From positions 47,632 to 111,631 of the forward strand of contig JBEKZV010000010.1 in the NCBI GenBank assembly GCA_049509515.1: a DNA stretch of 64,000 nucleotides. Direction: 5' to 3'. This stretch comes from JBEKCP01 sp049509515. Lineage in GTDB: Bacteria; Planctomycetota; Planctomycetia; Pirellulales; Thermoguttaceae. The position numbers and the translations under genes are program-made. The notes under the pieces are model-generated. The model saw only the letters and a program-made list of their open reading frames with translations, searched no databases and had not been told where the DNA came from. This document shows, one piece after another, positions 33,185-42,238 of this stretch. Position 1 is the first letter of the stretch, and each line of letters opens with the position of its first letter.

Positions 33185-35440
33185 ATGAGAAAAGCATCCA
33201 TGAAATCGCTGACTACCGCTTTTCTGGCGCTCGTGGTCTGCTTCCTCGCCCCTGCCGGCCGTGCCGCGGAGCTTGTGCCCAACGGCGGGTTCGAGGAGAT
33301 GAAGACGAGCGGCCTGCTCGCAGGGCTTGAGCCGCGGACCAAGGAATTCTATGCCGGTACGGCAGATTCGCCTTTCCAGCATTGGGCCTTCGGCGGCCGG
33401 TGGGAGCACGGCGACTACTCGATAGCCGTCTCCGACGACGCGCATTCCGGCAAGCACTCCTGCCAAATCACCTGCCGCAGGAAAGGGCGGGGCGGCATCG
33501 CCACCGCGCCGATGAAACTCAAGGCCGGCTCGATTATCCGCGTGTCCTTCTGGATGAAGGCCAAGAATGCCGCGGGGGGACGGGTCTTCCTGAACCTGGA
33601 AGGCACGCCGGGCGACGGCTGGACGCACAAGGATCTCAAGACGGGCACCTTCGGCTGGACGAAGTTCAGCAAGCGGGCCGTCGTCCCCGGCGGCAAGGCC
33701 GGCGGGGAGCAGACGATCGTCGTCTTCCTGTACTCCACCTGCGAGGGCTCCATCTGGGTGGACGATTTCTCGGTCGACTCGGTCGACGTGGACGCGATGG
33801 CCGAAGCCCCCGATGAGCCGGCCGCGGGTCCCAAGACCGCCGCACCCATCCCGGAACCGAGAGCTTCGCTCGGCTATCGCGTGCGGGTCGTCTCGCCGCT
33901 GGAGAAGGTCTTTCGCGAAGACGACTTCGCGCCAGCCGCCCGGCCGCGGGCCGAGGTCGCCGCGGCCCGCAACGAGTACGAGTCGATCCAAGTGGTGATC
34001 GAGGCGCCGTGGCGGCCGGTCACCGTGAGAGAGGTCCGTCTTTCCGACCTGGGCGGCCCCCGCGGCGCCGTCATCCCCTCCGCCGCCCTGAAATGGGAAC
34101 GCGTCGAGTATGTCGAGACGACCGTCCCGCCGGCATACTTTGCCGAGCGCGGGCTGGGCTGGTATCCCGATCCGCTGATGCCGGCGGGCAAATTCACGGT
34201 CGAGAAGCTTTCGCGGACTCCTGTCTGGATCACGCTGAAGACGCCAAAGGAATGCGCGGCCGGCCTGTACGCCGGCACGATTACGATCGTGCCCGAGGGG
34301 TTGCAGCCGACGACGATTCCCCTGTCGCTCTCGGTATGGGACTTCGCGCTGACGGACGAGACGCACTTGCGCACGATGACCTGGCTGGCGGGAGGACTCA
34401 TCCGCGCCTGGTACGGCCACGAGTGGACGCCCGCGGGCGACCGTTTGCAGGGTGAGGCCGTGCGGAACTACCAGGATTTCCTGCTCGCGCACCGTCTGGG
34501 GCCCGGCGGGGAGATTTCCTGGGACGACACATCGCTGGAGCGCCTGATCGCCAAGGGCATGAACGCCTTTATCGTGGGCACGGCCCCGAACCTGAAGCGG
34601 GAGAACAAGACGCACTACAGCCCGGAGTTCGTTGAGCAGTTCACGAAGAACATCCGGGCCGCCGCCAAGCACTTGCAGGAAAGGGGTTGGCTGGACAAGG
34701 CCTACGTCTACGTGTACGACGAGGCCCCCAAGTCGGCTTGGCCGGAGGTCAAGAAGATCGACAGGGCGATCAAAGCGGCCGCCCCGCACCTGCGGATCTT
34801 CCAATGTCTCAACGAGCCGGAGGGTGTCAGGGAGCTGACCGGCTTTGCCGACGTTTTTGACGTGTATGTCGCGCAATACCACAAGGCCGGCGTGGCGGAG
34901 TCGCAGCAGAGCGGCACGGAAGTGTGGCTGGCGGTCTGCTGCTATCCGCTGGACCATCCCAACTTCTTCCTGGAATACCCGCTGCTGGATATCCGCGTGA
35001 CCCCGTGGATTTGTTGGAAGTACAAGGCGAAGGGGTTCGAATACTGGTCGACCAACGCCTGGGGCGTCAACTGGCAGCGAAAAGGCGACAAATGGCCCGA
35101 GGTCCCCTGGGTGGCCAACACGTTCGGACAGTACAACGGCGACGGGCATTTGATCTATCCCGGCGCCGACCTCAAACCGTACTCGTCCATTCGTTTCGAG
35201 GCCCTCCGCGACGGCTTCGAGGACTACGAGTACCTGTGGACGCTCGGCTCGCTCCTGGAGCAGGCCGAGGCGGCCGGCATGGCCGGTGCCGCGGTGGAAC
35301 AGGCGCGAAAGCTCCTCTCCCTCGACGAGGTCGTCCAGAGCACCGGGGTCTACGCGGCGGAATTCGAGAAATACCTGGCGTATCGCCGGCAGGTGGCCGG
35401 GGCCATTGTGGCGCTGAAGGCGCTTGTGGAGAAGAAGTAG
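33185..35440 (+). CDS. Secreted DUF4091 / GH123-like glycoside hydrolase with N-terminal carbohydrate-binding-like domain
   Basis: A 751-residue exported protein. The signal peptide (TAFLALVVCFLAPAGRAA) is followed by a beta-sandwich domain (about 30-200; SGKHSCQITCRRKGRGGIA, CEGSIWVDDFSVD). A second beta domain follows (about 220-395; FTVEKLSRTPVWITLKTPKE). The TIM barrel is DUF4091/GH123-like, with the paired acids in YVYVYDEAPKSAWP as likely catalytic Asp-Glu. The C-terminus has FEALRDGFEDYEYLWTL, a typical DUF4091 ending. It probably acts on N-acetylgalactosamine-type glycans. The start could also be ATG 33200. Confidence 0.88.
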   Translation: MRKASMKSLTTAFLALVVCFLAPAGRAAELVPNGGFEEMKTSGLLAGLEPRTKEFYAGTADSPFQHWAFGGRWEHGDYSIAVSDDAHSGKHSCQITCRRKGRGGIATAPMKLKAGSIIRVSFWMKAKNAAGGRVFLNLEGTPGDGWTHKDLKTGTFGWTKFSKRAVVPGGKAGGEQTIVVFLYSTCEGSIWVDDFSVDSVDVDAMAEAPDEPAAGPKTAAPIPEPRASLGYRVRVVSPLEKVFREDDFAPAARPRAEVAAARNEYESIQVVIEAPWRPVTVREVRLSDLGGPRGAVIPSAALKWERVEYVETTVPPAYFAERGLGWYPDPLMPAGKFTVEKLSRTPVWITLKTPKECAAGLYAGTITIVPEGLQPTTIPLSLSVWDFALTDETHLRTMTWLAGGLIRAWYGHEWTPAGDRLQGEAVRNYQDFLLAHRLGPGGEISWDDTSLERLIAKGMNAFIVGTAPNLKRENKTHYSPEFVEQFTKNIRAAAKHLQERGWLDKAYVYVYDEAPKSAWPEVKKIDRAIKAAAPHLRIFQCLNEPEGVRELTGFADVFDVYVAQYHKAGVAESQQSGTEVWLAVCCYPLDHPNFFLEYPLLDIRVTPWICWKYKAKGFEYWSTNAWGVNWQRKGDKWPEVPWVANTFGQYNGDGHLIYPGADLKPYSSIRFEALRDGFEDYEYLWTLGSLLEQAEAAGMAGAAVEQARKLLSLDEVVQSTGVYAAEFEKYLAYRRQVAGAIVALKALVEKK

Positions 35441-35442
35441 CC

Positions 35443-36081
35443 ATGGGCAGCACGATGAGACACGCGAGGATATCCGTCACGCTCGCGCTGGCCGTCCTGG
35501 GTACATGCGCGGCGCTTCGCGGCCAAAGGGTGGCGCTGGCCGGCGCGCCGGCGGGCAACCTCGTCGAGAACCCGTCCTTTGAGGAGCGGAGCGGCCCGGA
35601 CAAGAAGGGCGGGCCGTGGGGCAGGGGCTATCCGGACGGCATCGCCCGCAGCCCCTTCGCGCACTGGGGATACAATGGCTTCTGGGACAACGGCGACTAC
35701 GACATCAAGCTTGGCCAGGGGCGAACGGGCAGGCTGTGTGCCCGGCTGGTCTGCCGGGAAAAGGGTCGCGGTGGAATATGTACCGAGGCGATTCGCGTAC
35801 CGGTCGGCACAAAGCTCCAATTCAAGGGCTGGTTCAAGGCGATCGGCGCCAAGGGCGGCGCTTGCCAAGTGAACTTCGAGGGCGACCCCGGTGAGGGTTG
35901 GGCCAGTATCGACCTCCCGTCCGGCAGCGACTACGGCTGGACCGAGGTCGCCGCCGCCGTCACCGTGCCCAAGCCGAAGAACACCACCGGCGGCAAAGTC
36001 GATATTTACCTCTTCATCTACATGCGGACCTATGGGGAACTGTGGATCGACGACGTGACGCTTACGCCCGTGGCGGAATGA
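35443..36081 (+). CDS. Secreted carbohydrate-binding-like protein, paralogue of the upstream enzyme's N-terminal domain
   Basis: A 212-residue exported protein starting 2 bases after the previous stop. After a signal peptide, the single beta-sandwich domain aligns with residues 30-200 of the upstream protein: SPFAHWGYNGFWDNGDYDI versus SPFQHWAFGGRWEHGDYSI, CREKGRGGI versus CRRKGRGGI, and LWIDDVTLT versus IWVDDFSVD. It is a stand-alone binding module. The tight spacing implies joint expression and possibly joint binding of the same polysaccharide. Confidence 0.85.
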   Translation: MGSTMRHARISVTLALAVLGTCAALRGQRVALAGAPAGNLVENPSFEERSGPDKKGGPWGRGYPDGIARSPFAHWGYNGFWDNGDYDIKLGQGRTGRLCARLVCREKGRGGICTEAIRVPVGTKLQFKGWFKAIGAKGGACQVNFEGDPGEGWASIDLPSGSDYGWTEVAAAVTVPKPKNTTGGKVDIYLFIYMRTYGELWIDDVTLTPVAE

Positions 36082-36148
36082 GGTTCGGTAACCCGTGAGT
36101 CCATGAACGTGTAGGGTGGGGCAAGAAAACGATTCGAGGAGACGCACC

Positions 36149-36364
36149 ATGAAATCGCGGTTCTTTTTCGCCGTGTTCTGCGGTGCGATGATTCTGGCCC
36201 GGCAGGCGGTAGCCCAGCCTGCCGCCGATTCGCCGGCCCTCAAGCTCGTGGCCCAGGTCAAGGAGGACGCCGATAAGGACATCCGCCTGAACTGGGTCAA
36301 TCACATGGCCCTTTACGGCCAGCGTTACTTGCCGAACTCCTCGGTCCAGTACACGCCCACGTAG
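36149..36364 (+). pseudogene. Truncated secreted-protein gene (5' fragment)
   Basis: ATG 36149 has GAGGAG seven bases upstream and encodes a good signal peptide (MKSRFFFAVFCGAMILARQ) followed by about 50 mature residues (ALKLVAQVKEDADKD). The frame then runs into the antisense of the CAP-domain gene and stops. A real gene start with ribosome-binding site and export signal but no body suggests a rearrangement breakpoint near 36325. Confidence 0.6.
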
Positions 36365-37377
36365 CCCAGTCCCTGGCGGAGGTGGTCGGGGCCGAGCATG
36401 TTCCTGTGGTGGCCGGGGCTGAGGAACCAGCCCTTGATGGCCTCCGCCGAGACCGCGGAGCCCTTGAAGATGTTCTCGCCCGAGGCGGAGGTTCCCGCCA
36501 GTTTCGCCCGGTCCGTGAAGGTTTTCCTGCCGGGGACCGGGGATTCGTGGGAGAAGAAGTTCCCGGCCTGCATGTCGGCGCTGTGTCCGTGGGCGGCCTC
36601 GCAGAGCTTCAGATCGTAGAGCAGGGGGTGGAGCCCGCACATCATGCGGATCGCATCGACGGCCTGCATGCCGGCGACGACGTTGGGATCGAGTTGCCCC
36701 GCGAGGGCGGCGTTCTGGTTGAGGATCTTGCGGACCGCGGCCTCCTCCGGCGTGGACATCTCGCTTTGCAGCTTGCGGATCTCGGCGGCGAACTGGTCCA
36801 GCGGCAGGGGCGACGGCTTGCCGGGCCGGCGGAGGCGCTCGATCACCGCGGCCATCTGCTGCAATTGCCCGTCCAGTTTGGCCAGTTTCTTTTCCCGGGC
36901 CATGTTCTGTGCCGAGCGGCGGCTATAGATCTGCGACAGCTCGCCGAGCACCGGCAGGCCCACCTTCTCCAACTGATCGTGGGAGAGGTTGGGGTCCGCG
37001 CGGAGATCGGCCAGCGTCTTCCGCAGCTCGGCGATGCGGGCATCGGCCTCCGCCGTCCTGCTCGCCTTGGTCTTCGCCGCCCGGCTCGTGTCGGCCTTCG
37101 CCTTGGGGGTGGTGCCGATCTGGGCGCTGAAGACCCGCAATTCCTTCTCTACCAGGCCGCGGGCGGCCGCGATGCCCGGGGGCCCCAGGGCCACGAGTTC
37201 CTTGAGTACCGCGGCCCGCCGCTCGGGCTTGCCGCGGACGGCCGGATAATTATCCGCCAATTCTTGCACTTGTTTGGCGGTTTCGTCCGCCGGCTGCTGG
37301 GTCTGGGCCGCGGACGCCGCCAGGGCCACGCACGCCGCCAGGCACAGGGAGATGCGGGCCGAAGGAGTTCGATTCAT
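36325..37377 (-). CDS. Secreted CAP/SCP-domain protein with coiled-coil region
   Basis: A 350-residue protein from ATG 37377, with a signal peptide (LCLAACVALAASAAQT). No ribosome-binding site is visible. Residues 60-215 are helical and charged. The C-terminal CAP domain has LCEAAHGHSADMQAGNFFSHES, SGENIFKGS and AIKGWFLSPGHHRNML, including the His and Glu of the CAP cavity. CAP proteins are extracellular with varied roles. The end of the gene overlaps the truncated frame on the other strand. Confidence 0.88.
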   Translation of the reverse strand: MNRTPSARISLCLAACVALAASAAQTQQPADETAKQVQELADNYPAVRGKPERRAAVLKELVALGPPGIAAARGLVEKELRVFSAQIGTTPKAKADTSRAAKTKASRTAEADARIAELRKTLADLRADPNLSHDQLEKVGLPVLGELSQIYSRRSAQNMAREKKLAKLDGQLQQMAAVIERLRRPGKPSPLPLDQFAAEIRKLQSEMSTPEEAAVRKILNQNAALAGQLDPNVVAGMQAVDAIRMMCGLHPLLYDLKLCEAAHGHSADMQAGNFFSHESPVPGRKTFTDRAKLAGTSASGENIFKGSAVSAEAIKGWFLSPGHHRNMLGPDHLRQGLGYVGVYWTEEFGK

Positions 37378-37412
37378 GGGAGGAAGGGATTGGGGGTTGG
37401 GGATCGGAAAAT

Positions 37413-37447
37413 TGGTAGGGTGGGGCTCGCTGCGCTCGACCCACCCT
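37413..37447. repeat. GTAGGGTGGG-family element (short form)
   Basis: GGTAGGGTGGGGCTCGCTGC followed by GCTCGACCCACCCTAC: half of the inverted element seen in full at 40063 and 61026. It lies between the CAP gene and the M16 peptidase gene. Confidence 0.7.
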
Positions 37448-37493
37448 ACAGCCTCTCCCAAAGGGAGAGGGGAGCGGCTTGCGAGAGTCTACT

Positions 37494-38732
37494 TTACTCG
37501 GGCGGCGGCACGTCGGCCAGGGGGCCGATGGTCAATGTCGTGGCGGAGTCCAACGGGTAGCGCCCGAGCACGGCCATCACGTCTTCCGCAGCGACGGCCG
37601 CCACGGCGTCCAGTTCCTCCTGGACGCTGCGGTACTCGCCGCGGTAGATCCAGTCGCTGCCCACCGCGAACATGCGGCCGCGGGGCCGCTCGCCGGCCAG
37701 CACGAGCCGGGAGCGGACCTTGCTCTTGGCCTGCTGGACCTCGGCGGCGGTGATGCCCTCGGAGCGGGCCGAGCGGTAGAGGGCCAGCACGCTGCGGAGG
37801 TTTTCGGCGGTCTCGTCGGGGGCACAACTCAGGGAGGTGAAGAACACGCCCGCCCCCTCGTATTCGCAGTGGCTCAGCTCGGCGTGCTCGGCCCTGCCCG
37901 GATCGACCAGCTCCCAGTACAGCCGGCTGCCCGAGTCGTCGCCAAGGATCATGGCCAGGAGTTTGGCGGCGTAGCGGTCGGGGTCGGCGGCGGCGGGGCC
38001 GGGGGCCATCGCCAGGGCGTACTGCTGGGTGGCCGCGGGGCGGTGCAGGCTGTGGAAGCCCCGCCGCGGCTCGGCAGCCGGCAGGGCCCGCCGGTCGCCG
38101 GAAGCCTCCCACGAGCCGCAGGCCTGCCGGGCGTCGGCCAGGAGGGCGTCGAAATCCAGCCGGCCCGCCGCGGCCAGCACGACGTGGTCCGGGCCGTAGC
38201 GGCGGCGGACGTAATCGCGCATCGCCTCGACCTCCAGGGCGCGGATGCTCGCGGCGGTGCCCAGGACGCTGCGCCCCAGCGGGTGCGGGCCGAAATAGGC
38301 GGCCCGGCACTTCTCGTCCGCCCCGAACGGCGGCTGGTCCTCGTACATCTGAATCTCTTCGAGGATCACCTGCTTTTCCATCTCGAAGTCCTCCGCGCGG
38401 AGCGCGGGCCGCAGGAGGTCGGCCAGCAGGCCCAGGCATCGCGACTGGACCTCCGGCAGCACGGCGGCGAAGAACACCGTGTTCTCCTCGCTGGTGAAGG
38501 CGTTGTACTGCGCGCCCAGCTCGTCGAACTCGCGGTTCACCTGGTCGGCCGAGCGGTTGGGCGTGCCCTTGAAGGCCATGTGCTCGAGGAAATGGCTCAC
38601 GCCCGCCAGGGCGTCGGTCTCGTCCCGGGCACCCGTGTTGACGAAGAAGCCCAGGGCCATCGAGTAGGCCTCGGGGCTGACCTCCGCCACGATCTCCAGG
38701 CCGTTGGGCAGGACGGCGGTGCGGAATTCCAA
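37494..38732 (-). CDS. M16-family zinc peptidase (catalytic partner)
   Basis: A 412-residue insulinase/processing-peptidase-like protein. TTG 38732 has AGGAG six bases upstream. The inverted zinc motif HFLEH (His47, Glu50, His51) is intact, with the downstream Glu in the NTVFFAAV/ILEEIQMYEDQP region. The C-terminal half carries the substrate-gripping segment SRLYWELVDPGRAEHAEL. It probably pairs with the inactive M16 protein encoded just upstream. No signal peptide. Confidence 0.92.
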   Translation of the reverse strand: MEFRTAVLPNGLEIVAEVSPEAYSMALGFFVNTGARDETDALAGVSHFLEHMAFKGTPNRSADQVNREFDELGAQYNAFTSEENTVFFAAVLPEVQSRCLGLLADLLRPALRAEDFEMEKQVILEEIQMYEDQPPFGADEKCRAAYFGPHPLGRSVLGTAASIRALEVEAMRDYVRRRYGPDHVVLAAAGRLDFDALLADARQACGSWEASGDRRALPAAEPRRGFHSLHRPAATQQYALAMAPGPAAADPDRYAAKLLAMILGDDSGSRLYWELVDPGRAEHAELSHCEYEGAGVFFTSLSCAPDETAENLRSVLALYRSARSEGITAAEVQQAKSKVRSRLVLAGERPRGRMFAVGSDWIYRGEYRSVQEELDAVAAVAAEDVMAVLGRYPLDSATTLTIGPLADVPPPE

Positions 38733-38751
38733 GGCAGGCTCCTATCACCTG

Positions 38752-38812
38752 GGTCTTGGGTCTTAGGACTTCGCGGCGTGGCCCAAGACCCAAGACCTAA
38801 GGCCTAAATCGC
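38752..38812. repeat. Heptanucleotide-type inverted repeat between the two M16 genes
   Basis: GGTCTTGGGTCTT (38752-38764) can pair with AAGACCCAAGACC (38785-38797). The units have a 7-bp period (CCCAAGA, CCTAAGG). It may form a hairpin between the two genes. Confidence 0.65.
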
Positions 38813-40030
38813 CAGCGGTTCTTCTCCCAGCGTGACCACGGTGAAATCTCGCGGCGGATGCTCCGCCAGGTAGGCGTTGATGCTCCGGCTGCTGAGGGCG
38901 TCGACCAGCCGGCCGATCTCCTCCAGCGTGCGGGCGGTGCCGAGGTGGTACCAGTCGCGGGCGATCGAGGCGCTGCGGGCCGAGCTGGATTCCTGCTGCA
39001 TGATCAAGGCGCTCTTGATGCGTGCCTTGAGGCGGTCCAACTCGTGCTCCTCGATGCCGCGGCCGAGGCGCACCAGCTCGCCCAGCGTCACGTCGAGGGT
39101 CTCCTGGGCCCGCTCGGTGCTCGAGCCGGCGTAACACAGCACCGCGCCGCGGTCGCGGAGCGTGTGGTAGCTGGCGGCGACGCTGTAGCACAGGCCGCGT
39201 TTCTCGCGGACTTCGGTGAACAGCCGGGCACTCATCCCGCCGCTGAGGGCCCCGACCGCTCCCCAGGCCTGGAAATAGTCGGGGTGCCGGTAGGGCACGC
39301 TGGCATAGGCGATGCCGATTTGCGTCTGGCCGGAAGGGAAGGGGACGTGGGCGTAGCCTTGCGGGCCTTCCTGCTCGGCGATCGGCTCGTCGCAGCCCGG
39401 CCGCCAGTCGCCCAACAGGCGTTCGACCAGGTCCACCAGCGGCTCCCAGGCGACGCGGCCGGCCAAGCCGAGGATCATGCCGTCGGGCCGCCAGTGGCGG
39501 TGGAACGAGCGGACCTCGTCAATCGAGACTGCTTCAATGGCCTGGCGCTGGCCGAAGGAGGAGCGGCCCCAGGGGTCGGGATAATGGCGGCGGCGGAGCT
39601 CGATCATCACCCGCTCGGCCGGTTCGTCCTCGACGCCCTGGAGTTCCTGGAGGATCACCTGGCGGGCGGCCTCGAGTTGTTCCGCCGCCAGGTGCGGCCG
39701 CCGCAGGATGTCGGCGAAAATGGCCAGGGCCTCCGGCAGGTTTTCGGCCAGCGTTGCCCCGCCGTAGGCGACGTGGGCCCCCGAGACCGACTCGTGCCGC
39801 TCGACGCCGAGGTTGTCCAGGTCGAGGATCAACTGGCGGCTGTCGCGGCTGCCCGCCCCGCGGAGCGTCATCTCGCAGGCCAGCGCGCTCAGGCCGCTGC
39901 GGTCCGCCGGCTCGCAGACGCAGCCCGCCGGCACGAGGAAACTCAGCGCCGCCGATTGCAGATGGTCCATCGGCTCGGCCAGCAGGACCAAGCCGTTGGC
40001 GTACCTGTGCGAAAGGATGGGTTCGGTCAC
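38804..40030 (-). CDS. M16-family protein lacking the zinc motif (non-catalytic partner)
   Basis: A 408-residue M16 homologue, started at GTG 40030 (VTEPILSHRYANGL). The usual HxxEH position reads LACEMTLRG, so zinc binding is lost. The C-terminal half keeps the family core SARLFTEVREKRGLCYSVAA with the RxxxY-type substrate-binding residues. In known M16B pairs one subunit has zinc and the other has this motif, which fits a heterodimer with the neighbouring gene. Confidence 0.9.
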   Translation of the reverse strand: MTEPILSHRYANGLVLLAEPMDHLQSAALSFLVPAGCVCEPADRSGLSALACEMTLRGAGSRDSRQLILDLDNLGVERHESVSGAHVAYGGATLAENLPEALAIFADILRRPHLAAEQLEAARQVILQELQGVEDEPAERVMIELRRRHYPDPWGRSSFGQRQAIEAVSIDEVRSFHRHWRPDGMILGLAGRVAWEPLVDLVERLLGDWRPGCDEPIAEQEGPQGYAHVPFPSGQTQIGIAYASVPYRHPDYFQAWGAVGALSGGMSARLFTEVREKRGLCYSVAASYHTLRDRGAVLCYAGSSTERAQETLDVTLGELVRLGRGIEEHELDRLKARIKSALIMQQESSSARSASIARDWYHLGTARTLEEIGRLVDALSSRSINAYLAEHPPRDFTVVTLGEEPLAI

Positions 40031-40062
40031 GGGTGGCAATCGAGCTTGGGCCTTAGCTGTAT

Positions 40063-40138
40063 GGTGGGTCGAGCGCAGCGAGCCCCACCGTTGCAATCTT
40101 GCCGCGCTTGCGGTGGGGCTCGCTGCGCTCGACCCACC
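40063..40138. repeat. Perfect 28-bp inverted repeat of the GGTGGGTCGAGCGCAG family
   Basis: Arms 40063-40090 and 40111-40138 are exact complements separated by 20 bases. It lies just upstream of the M16 gene. This is the best-preserved member of the family. Confidence 0.9.
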
Positions 40139-40170
40139 CTACCATTCTAAGACCCAAGTTCCAAGACCTC

Positions 40171-40749
40171 CTAGGAATACACCGGCTCGACGGCCTTGTA
40201 AACCGTCTTGACGGTGATGAAGCCCAGCCGGCGATAGAGGCGGATGGCGCCCTCGTTCTGGGCGGTGACTTCGAGATACACGCGGGTGACGCCTGCCCGC
40301 AGGAACCCCGCCAGCGAGCGGAACAACAGCGCAGTGCCCAGCCCGCAATTGCGGCGCTCCGGCACAATGCCCAGGTTCTGGATCGCCCCCAGGCCCGCGG
40401 GATCGCGGATCCCCTGGACCGTTCCGCAAAGCTCGGGCTGGCCGGGCACCGGGCGCGAGCCTGGTCCGGACCGCTGGCACGAGAGCAGCCACGTGGCCTC
40501 CGGCAGAAAGCCGGGTTTGCGAACGATCTCCGTCATCAGCCGGCGGCAGCCGTCCAGGTCGCCCAGGCACGTGAAGACGTTGGCATCGAGTTCCCCCCGG
40601 AAACTCAGGTACTTGGCCTCCGCGAACGACTCCAAGAGCCCGGGCTGCCAGGGCACGAAGCGATACTCCGCCGGGGGCGAGCCCGGCGCCAGGTTCCGGC
40701 CGGGCAGATCGATCTCCATGCGATAACGCTTGAAGTATGTCAGATCCAT
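40171..40749 (-). CDS. GNAT-family N-acetyltransferase
   Basis: A 192-residue protein. The acetyl-CoA-binding region is IVPERRNCGLGTALLFRSL (the R/Q-x-x-G-x-G/A pattern), followed by VYLEVTAQNEGAIRLYRRLGF, the classic C-terminal GNAT motif. The N-terminal half is divergent. Substrate unknown. It probably has its own transcript, as repeats separate it from the M16 genes. Confidence 0.88.
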   Translation of the reverse strand: MDLTYFKRYRMEIDLPGRNLAPGSPPAEYRFVPWQPGLLESFAEAKYLSFRGELDANVFTCLGDLDGCRRLMTEIVRKPGFLPEATWLLSCQRSGPGSRPVPGQPELCGTVQGIRDPAGLGAIQNLGIVPERRNCGLGTALLFRSLAGFLRAGVTRVYLEVTAQNEGAIRLYRRLGFITVKTVYKAVEPVYS

Positions 40750-40973
40750 AGCACCGCCGGGCCCGACCTTGCTTACCCCTTCGTTACCCCTTCATAGTCT
40801 ATCGGCCGGCTTTCGAGGGGTCAATGATCCTGCCGGGTTGTGGGCCGAGCGTGCCGGGCTTTCCGCGCCTTGGGGTTGTGCGGGCGGTGGCGGTCGCCCG
40901 GGGCGGTGCTAGAATAGGGCCCGGAAGGCAACCGGGGTCCCGTCGAGAGATCATCGGAGTCGGAGCGATGCAC

Positions 40974-42218
40974 ATGCGATCTTGTGTCCTGCGGCTGGGT
41001 GGGGGCCTGCTGGCGTGGTTCCTGGGGGCGGTGGCCCCGGCGGCCGACTGGCCGCAGTGGCGCGGGCCAAACCGCGACGGCAGCATCCCCGCGGCGGCGG
41101 TCCCCGCGGCGTGGCCCAAGCAGCTCCAGCGGCAGTGGAGGATCGAGGTGGGCGAGGGGCACGCATCGCCCGTCGTTTCCGGACCGCGCGTCTTTCTCCT
41201 GAGCCGGCAAGGGGACGAGGAGGTCGTGCGGGCGGTGGCCCTGGACGACGGCCGGCCGCTGTGGTCCCGCAAGTACCCCGCTCCCTACGACCCCAGTCCC
41301 TATGCGGCGGCGCACGGCAAGGGCCCCCGCTCGACTCCCGCGGTGGCCGGCCAGCGCCTCATCACCGTGGGGGTGGGCAGCATCGTGTCGTGCTGGGACA
41401 CTGTGTCGGGCAACCTCCTCTGGCAGCGCGATTTCGCCAAGGACTTCAAGCCGCCCTCCTCGCTCTTCTACGGCATGTCGGTCTCGCCGATGATCCTCCA
41501 CGAGCGGGCCATCGTCTACGTGGGCGTCTCCGGCGACGGGGCCCTCATGGCCCTGAACCTCGAAACCGGCCGGACTGAGTGGGCGTGGAAGCGGGACGGG
41601 CCGGGCTACGCCTCGCCCATCCTCGTGACGTTGGCCGGGGTGCCGCAGCTCGTATTGCAGTCCCAGCGGGCTTCGATCGGCATCGACCCGGCCGACGGCA
41701 AGCTCCTCTGGTCGATCCCCCTGGAGACCCGCTACGACCAGAACATCATCACGCCCGTGGCGGTCGGCGACCTGGTGATCCTGGCCGGCCTGAGCAACCC
41801 CACCACGGCCTACCGCTTCGAGCACAGCGGCGACCGCTGGACGCCCAAGCAGGTCTGGCGGAACGAGGCGATCTCGCTCTACATGAGCTCGCCGGTTGCG
41901 GTGGGCAAGCTGCTGTTCGGCCTGGCGGAGCGGAACAAGGGACAACTGTTCTGCCTCGATGCCGCCAGCGGCAAGACGCTGTGGACCAACGAAGGCCGCA
42001 CGGGCGACAACGCCGCCCTGCTGGCGGCCGGCAAGGCCGTGCTGGCCCTGACGTCGCAGTCGGAGCTGATCGTCTTCAAGGCCCAGCCCGACGAGTTCGA
42101 CGTGCTGGCCAAGTACGCGGTTTCCGACGCGCCCACCTGGGCCCACCCGGCGGTGGCCGGCGGGCGGATTTTGATCAAGGACCGGAGCGAACTGATGTGC
42201 TGGTCCCTTGAGCCGTGA
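40974..42218 (+). CDS. Secreted PQQ-type beta-propeller protein
   Basis: A 414-residue exported protein. ATG 40974 is eight bases after GGAG; the ATG six bases earlier is possible. After the signal peptide comes ADWPQWRGPNRDG, a start common in planctomycete PQQ-propeller proteins. Repeated blades follow (LDDGRPLWSRKYPAP, LNLETGRTEWAWKRDG, IDPADGKLLWSIPLET, LDAASGKTLWTNEGRT). No catalytic dehydrogenase residues are obvious. It is probably a structural or binding protein of the BamB/YncE-like sort. Confidence 0.88.
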   Translation: MRSCVLRLGGGLLAWFLGAVAPAADWPQWRGPNRDGSIPAAAVPAAWPKQLQRQWRIEVGEGHASPVVSGPRVFLLSRQGDEEVVRAVALDDGRPLWSRKYPAPYDPSPYAAAHGKGPRSTPAVAGQRLITVGVGSIVSCWDTVSGNLLWQRDFAKDFKPPSSLFYGMSVSPMILHERAIVYVGVSGDGALMALNLETGRTEWAWKRDGPGYASPILVTLAGVPQLVLQSQRASIGIDPADGKLLWSIPLETRYDQNIITPVAVGDLVILAGLSNPTTAYRFEHSGDRWTPKQVWRNEAISLYMSSPVAVGKLLFGLAERNKGQLFCLDAASGKTLWTNEGRTGDNAALLAAGKAVLALTSQSELIVFKAQPDEFDVLAKYAVSDAPTWAHPAVAGGRILIKDRSELMCWSLEP

Positions 42219-42238
42219 AATAGAAGGGAACCGACCAG

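Noticed and set aside
32261..35149. 962-codon minus-strand open frame
   Set aside because: Antisense to the fusion-protein end and the GH123-like gene, which have signal peptide, domains and good starts; this frame has none.
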